Under the pieces are notes generated by a model. The model did no database searches. It had not been told where the DNA came from and saw nothing but the letters and a program-made list of their open reading frames with translations. From Planctomycetaceae bacterium (GTDB lineage Bacteria > Planctomycetota > Planctomycetia > Pirellulales > Thermoguttaceae): DNA of 10,059 nucleotides. The stretch lies in assembly GCA_031259095.1 (NCBI GenBank), contig JAIRLW010000457.1:1-10059 (forward strand), given 5' to 3'. Position numbers and translations under genes: made by a program. This document shows positions 8,134 to 10,059 of the stretch, piece by piece. How positions within the stretch are numbered: position 1 is the stretch's first letter; every line of letters begins with the position of its first letter.

Positions 8134-8139
8134 ACCTCT
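8134..8139 (-). promoter_or_regulatory. Ribosome binding site of the chemotaxis receptor gene
   Basis: On the minus strand AGAGGT is followed by AAAA and the ATG at 8129. This selects that start over a second in-frame Met four codons in. Confidence 0.6.
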
Positions 8140-8314
8140 AAAATATTTTATTTGTGAAATGAACCGCAACCAAATGTTCCTCATTTGATTGCCTTGAAAG
8201 TTATTACGGCGTCATTGTTCTTTTGTATAAAAGATAATCCAATAAAACCGAATATAAATCATTTATTTTCTAATTAGGAGATTGGGACAATTCCTCGTAC
8301 CTCTCAATTGGTAA

Positions 8315-8323
8315 ATTATAGCA
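8315..8323 (-). promoter_or_regulatory. Candidate extended -10 promoter for the chemotaxis receptor
   Basis: The minus strand reads TGCTATAAT, a perfect -10 hexamer with the TGn extension. The hexamer at 17 bp spacing (CATTTT) is a poor -35, as extended -10 promoters tolerate. Transcription would begin near 8308 and give a leader of about 180 nt. The gene-free interval 8130-8542 otherwise holds an AT palindrome and a small hairpin described separately. I see no RNA gene or small ORF in it. Confidence 0.4.
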
Positions 8324-8433
8324 TAGTAAATTGTGAAAAAATGGGGAAGGCGAAAAAAAATTAATAAAACTTTCAGTAAGGGGTTCAACATTAGTGATTA
8401 GGCATAAAGTGGACTTTTTGCGGTTAAAACTAA

Positions 8434-8450
8434 TAAATTTTTAAAATTTA
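8434..8450. repeat. Perfect AT-only palindrome
   Basis: taaatttt (8434-8441) and aaaattta (8443-8450) are exact inverted copies around one central base. It lies upstream of the candidate receptor promoter on the minus strand, so it could be a regulator site. Low complexity makes chance origin likely. Confidence 0.35.
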
Positions 8451-8498
8451 GTCTTTGTAGCGGACTCATTGGCGATGAGACAATGTTTCATAGAGGTA

Positions 8499-8526
8499 GG
8501 CGACATTTTCGCCGAAAAAGTTTTTT
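8499..8526 (+). other. Small hairpin with following T-run, plus strand
   Basis: ggcga (8499-8503) pairs with tcgcc (8509-8513), followed by gaaaaag and six T. It resembles a weak intrinsic terminator on the plus strand, but no plus-strand gene ends here. For the transketolase gene, which ends at 8543 on the other strand, the T-run is on the wrong side. Confidence 0.25.
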
Positions 8527-8542
8527 ACCCATTGGGATTCTT

Positions 8543-9550
8543 TCAAAGAGCTTCCGCTTTCGCAGCGCTATGAACGGCGGGCGTGTATGTTTCGGTCAGA
8601 GAATGTTCGTAAATATCAAAGTGTTTACCGGTGATTTTTTTGACAAGATCAATAAACGCCATCGCGTCAATTTCATACTCGCGTATCAGATAACGCCGAC
8701 TGGCTCCGTGAACAAAAGTATCCTGCAAACCAAGACGGTACAACGGTTTACCGCAAGCCGATTCCGCCATTTGTTCGGCTAATATTGTTCCTAAACCGCC
8801 AATCACACTGTGATTTTCGAGCGTAATAACTCCGTATTTACTTCTGGCAATTTCTTTGACTATTTTCGGATAATTGAATGGTTTGAGCGTTGAGAGGTGA
8901 TAATGGGTGATATAAATTCCCTGATCACGCAATGCGGCAACCGCGCGCATTCCTTCTTCCGTACAAATACCGCTTGTCAGTAAAACAAAATCACGTCCTT
9001 CGGAAAGTTTTCGAGGTTTTCCGAATTCCATTGGTTCGTTGGCGTCGAACAAGCGCGGCACTTCACCGCGTAATTGCCGTACATAAACCGGACCCGGCGC
9101 CTGGTACGCAACATCCAGAACAGATTCCACTTCCGTAGCATCGCCGCATTCCAGAATCGTCATATTAGGCAAAGACCGCATCACCGAAATATCTTCAATT
9201 GCCTGATGAGTTGCGCCGCCCGGGGTGAGGACTCCCGGCAGAAAACCAAACATTTTGACTGGAAGATTCGGATAGGCAATGGACATCGCAATTTGATCGT
9301 AAGCCCGTCGGTAAATAAAAACCGCAAAAGTGTGAACCAGCGGAACCAGTCCCTGACGCGCCATGCCGCCAGCAAACGCTAACATGTTCTGCTCAGCAAT
9401 ACCCATCGATAAAAAACGATCAGGATAAGCATCACGAAATAAATCCGCTTCGCAGGAACTCGTCAAATCGGCGGAAAGTAAATAGACGTCCGGCTTTAGT
9501 TTTGCCCACTTGACTAAATGTCTCGCATGAATTTTGGATAGTATTTCCAT
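8543..9550 (-). CDS. Transketolase C-terminal subunit (split transketolase)
   Basis: This encodes 335 residues, matching the C-terminal half of transketolase, which in many bacteria and archaea is a separate gene. Transketolase moves two-carbon units between sugar phosphates in the non-oxidative pentose phosphate pathway, using thiamine diphosphate. The pyrimidine-binding domain (about 1-165) contains SADL (26-29), the catalytic Glu53 in GIAEQNM (50-56), and PGGATHQAIED (110-120). The transketolase C-terminal domain (about 180-310) includes TLENHSVIGGLG (243-254). The N-terminal subunit, which carries the diphosphate-binding GDG motif, is normally the gene immediately upstream, but here the 500 bases upstream hold only a decayed remnant on the other strand. 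There is no Shine-Dalgarno at the ATG. The protein could also be a related subunit, such as a 1-deoxyxylulose-5-phosphate synthase-like protein, but the length and motifs favour split transketolase. Confidence 0.9.
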   Translation of the reverse strand: MEILSKIHARHLVKWAKLKPDVYLLSADLTSSCEADLFRDAYPDRFLSMGIAEQNMLAFAGGMARQGLVPLVHTFAVFIYRRAYDQIAMSIAYPNLPVKMFGFLPGVLTPGGATHQAIEDISVMRSLPNMTILECGDATEVESVLDVAYQAPGPVYVRQLRGEVPRLFDANEPMEFGKPRKLSEGRDFVLLTSGICTEEGMRAVAALRDQGIYITHYHLSTLKPFNYPKIVKEIARSKYGVITLENHSVIGGLGTILAEQMAESACGKPLYRLGLQDTFVHGASRRYLIREYEIDAMAFIDLVKKITGKHFDIYEHSLTETYTPAVHSAAKAEAL

Positions 9551-9589
9551 CTGATTAGTAGAATTTTAAGTTGGTAAAAAAATAAAATC

Positions 9590-9621
9590 TTAATTAGTTA
9601 ATTAGTTAATTAGTTAATTAG
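9590..9621. repeat. Octanucleotide tandem repeat (TTAATTAG x4)
   Basis: Four exact copies of TTAATTAG run from 9590 to 9621. The tract lies 39 bp upstream of the transketolase-subunit ATG and overlaps the -10 edge and predicted start point of the promoter at 9620-9648. A unit of 8 bp, not a multiple of 3 and outside a gene, could vary in copy number by slippage. Confidence 0.9.
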
Positions 9622-9648
9622 TATGCAATATTTTATCAGAAATTTCAA
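9620..9648 (-). promoter_or_regulatory. Candidate sigma70-type promoter of the transketolase subunit
   Basis: On the minus strand TTGAAA (9648-9643, five of six consensus bases) is followed by a 17-bp spacer and CATACT (9625-9620, four of six). Transcription would start near 9613, inside the octanucleotide tract, giving a leader of about 60 nt. The rest of 9551-9805 is AT-rich with no gene that I can see. Confidence 0.45.
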
Positions 9649-9805
9649 GAATATAGAGAAAATATTTATTTTTTTCGTTTTAGGTAAAATAAGCAAAATA
9701 GACATCCCGCAACCTGAAAATTTTTAACTATTTTAACAACCAGCCAGCAAACGCTAGGAAAAATTTTTCGGAAATCTGTTAAAAAAGAAATTTTCTGCTT
9801 GACAA

Positions 9806-10032
9806 TTTGTCTGGTTCGTCGTAAACGTAGGATTGTTGGACGGTTCTGTGCGTTTTGTCAGCGACATGGTCGATTGGCAAAGGAATCCAACCTGTAACGG
9901 TATTGTTTCCGGTCAAAATTGTTTCCGGTCAAAATGGAGGATCCACTATGTGTTTATAGTGGAGAATCACCGTTCAGAGTGTGGGGCGCAGCTGGTTCCA
10001 GAGACGGCGGAGAAGCAAGAAATATTGAGTAA
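9806..10032 (+). pseudogene. Decayed C-terminus of a DUF1559 (H-X9-DG prepilin-type) protein
   Basis: DUF1559 proteins are abundant in planctomycetes and have a prepilin-type N-terminus and a C-terminal H-X9-DG motif. Here one frame gives NVGLLDGSVRFVSDMVDW (9824-9877), the typical segment around the DG. A different frame gives SGESPFRVWGAAGSRDGGEA (9958-10017), the typical end of the family, then RNIE and TAA at 10030-10032. The frames are offset, so at least one indel separates them. A stop (tga, 9800-9802) precedes the first block, and the upstream sequence does not look coding. The His expected ten residues before DG is absent, replaced by Val in this frame. With no prepilin start this is a remnant, probably of a truncated or recombined gene. 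The 16-bp duplication at 9902-9933 is one lesion. Confidence 0.75.
9902..9933. repeat. 16-bp exact tandem duplication inside the DUF1559 remnant
   Basis: attgtttccggtcaaa occurs twice head to tail (9902-9917 and 9918-9933). Sixteen is not a multiple of 3, so it shifts the frame. Removing one copy gives VSGQNGGSTMCL then a stop, so it does not by itself rejoin the two coding blocks. Confidence 0.9.
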
Positions 10033-10059
10033 CCTCAGGTCACTGTTAGTTACAAATTG

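Noticed and set aside
8341..8364. Seven-codon ORF starting at ATG 8341.
   Set aside because: It is Lys-rich low complexity with no ribosome binding site.
8405..8426. TAAAGT followed by GCGGTTAA, resembling a sigma28 flagellar promoter.
   Set aside because: The spacing is too short (about 7 bp instead of 11), and it points away from the chemotaxis receptor, with no plus-strand gene after it.
8543..9382. Open frames on the opposite strand of the transketolase, TPR and chemotaxis receptor genes.
   Set aside because: They have no recognisable motifs, no start signals, and lie antisense to well-supported genes.
9368..9758. A 14-bp direct match, gccagcaaacgcta, inside the transketolase gene and again near 9745.
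   Set aside because: One match of this length is not rare enough in 10 kb, and the flanks do not extend the similarity.
9799..9827. TTGACA at 9799-9804 as a -35 box on the plus strand.
   Set aside because: The hexamer 17 bp downstream (TAAACG) matches only three of six bases, and no intact gene follows.
9835..9963. Possible structured RNA: gttgga/tccaac, aacggt/accgtt and the 8-bp hairpin tccactat/atagtgga (9942-9963).
   Set aside because: The same bases read as two DUF1559 C-terminal blocks, which explains the sequence better. The stems are short and probably incidental, though the 8-bp hairpin is real.

Overview
The window most likely comes from a planctomycete (Planctomycetota, possibly a Pirellulales-like lineage) with a moderately AT-rich genome. 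The evidence is a decayed C-terminus of a DUF1559 / H-X9-DG prepilin-type protein at the right edge, a short Tyr-rich secreted protein of a kind I recall from planctomycetes, a large single-pass TPR protein, and mostly weak or absent Shine-Dalgarno sequences. The finer taxonomic placement is a guess. There are no rRNA, tRNA, CRISPR, phage or transposase genes.

Layout. 1-300: a long imperfect palindrome with 12-bp terminal inverted repeats (MITE-like). 313-714 (-): a helical protein resembling the FlgN flagellar export chaperone. 900-3944 (-): a membrane-anchored TPR protein of about 1014 residues. 4228-4554 (+): a secreted Tyr-rich small protein. 4565-5623 (+): dTDP-glucose 4,6-dehydratase (RmlB), 10 bp after the small gene. 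5793-8129 (-): a methyl-accepting chemotaxis protein. 8543-9550 (-): the C-terminal half of a split transketolase, with no N-terminal half next to it. 9806-10032 (+): a frameshifted DUF1559 remnant.

The most unusual non-coding feature is a family of three intergenic elements (763-846, 4004-4099, 5697-5772). Each arm is a tandem array of a roughly 9-bp unit beginning GTCCC, and the second arm is the inverted complement of the first. The three copies lie between co-directional, divergent and convergent gene pairs respectively, so they are not simply terminators. The element at 1-300 has a related design: a different short motif (AACCTCAT-like) mirrored about a centre.

The genes do not form one pathway. 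Chemotaxis receptor and FlgN-like chaperone point to a flagellated, motile cell. RmlB points to deoxysugar synthesis for surface polysaccharide, and the secreted Tyr-rich protein and TPR protein to envelope functions. The transketolase half belongs to pentose phosphate metabolism. The only likely operon is the secreted protein plus rmlB.
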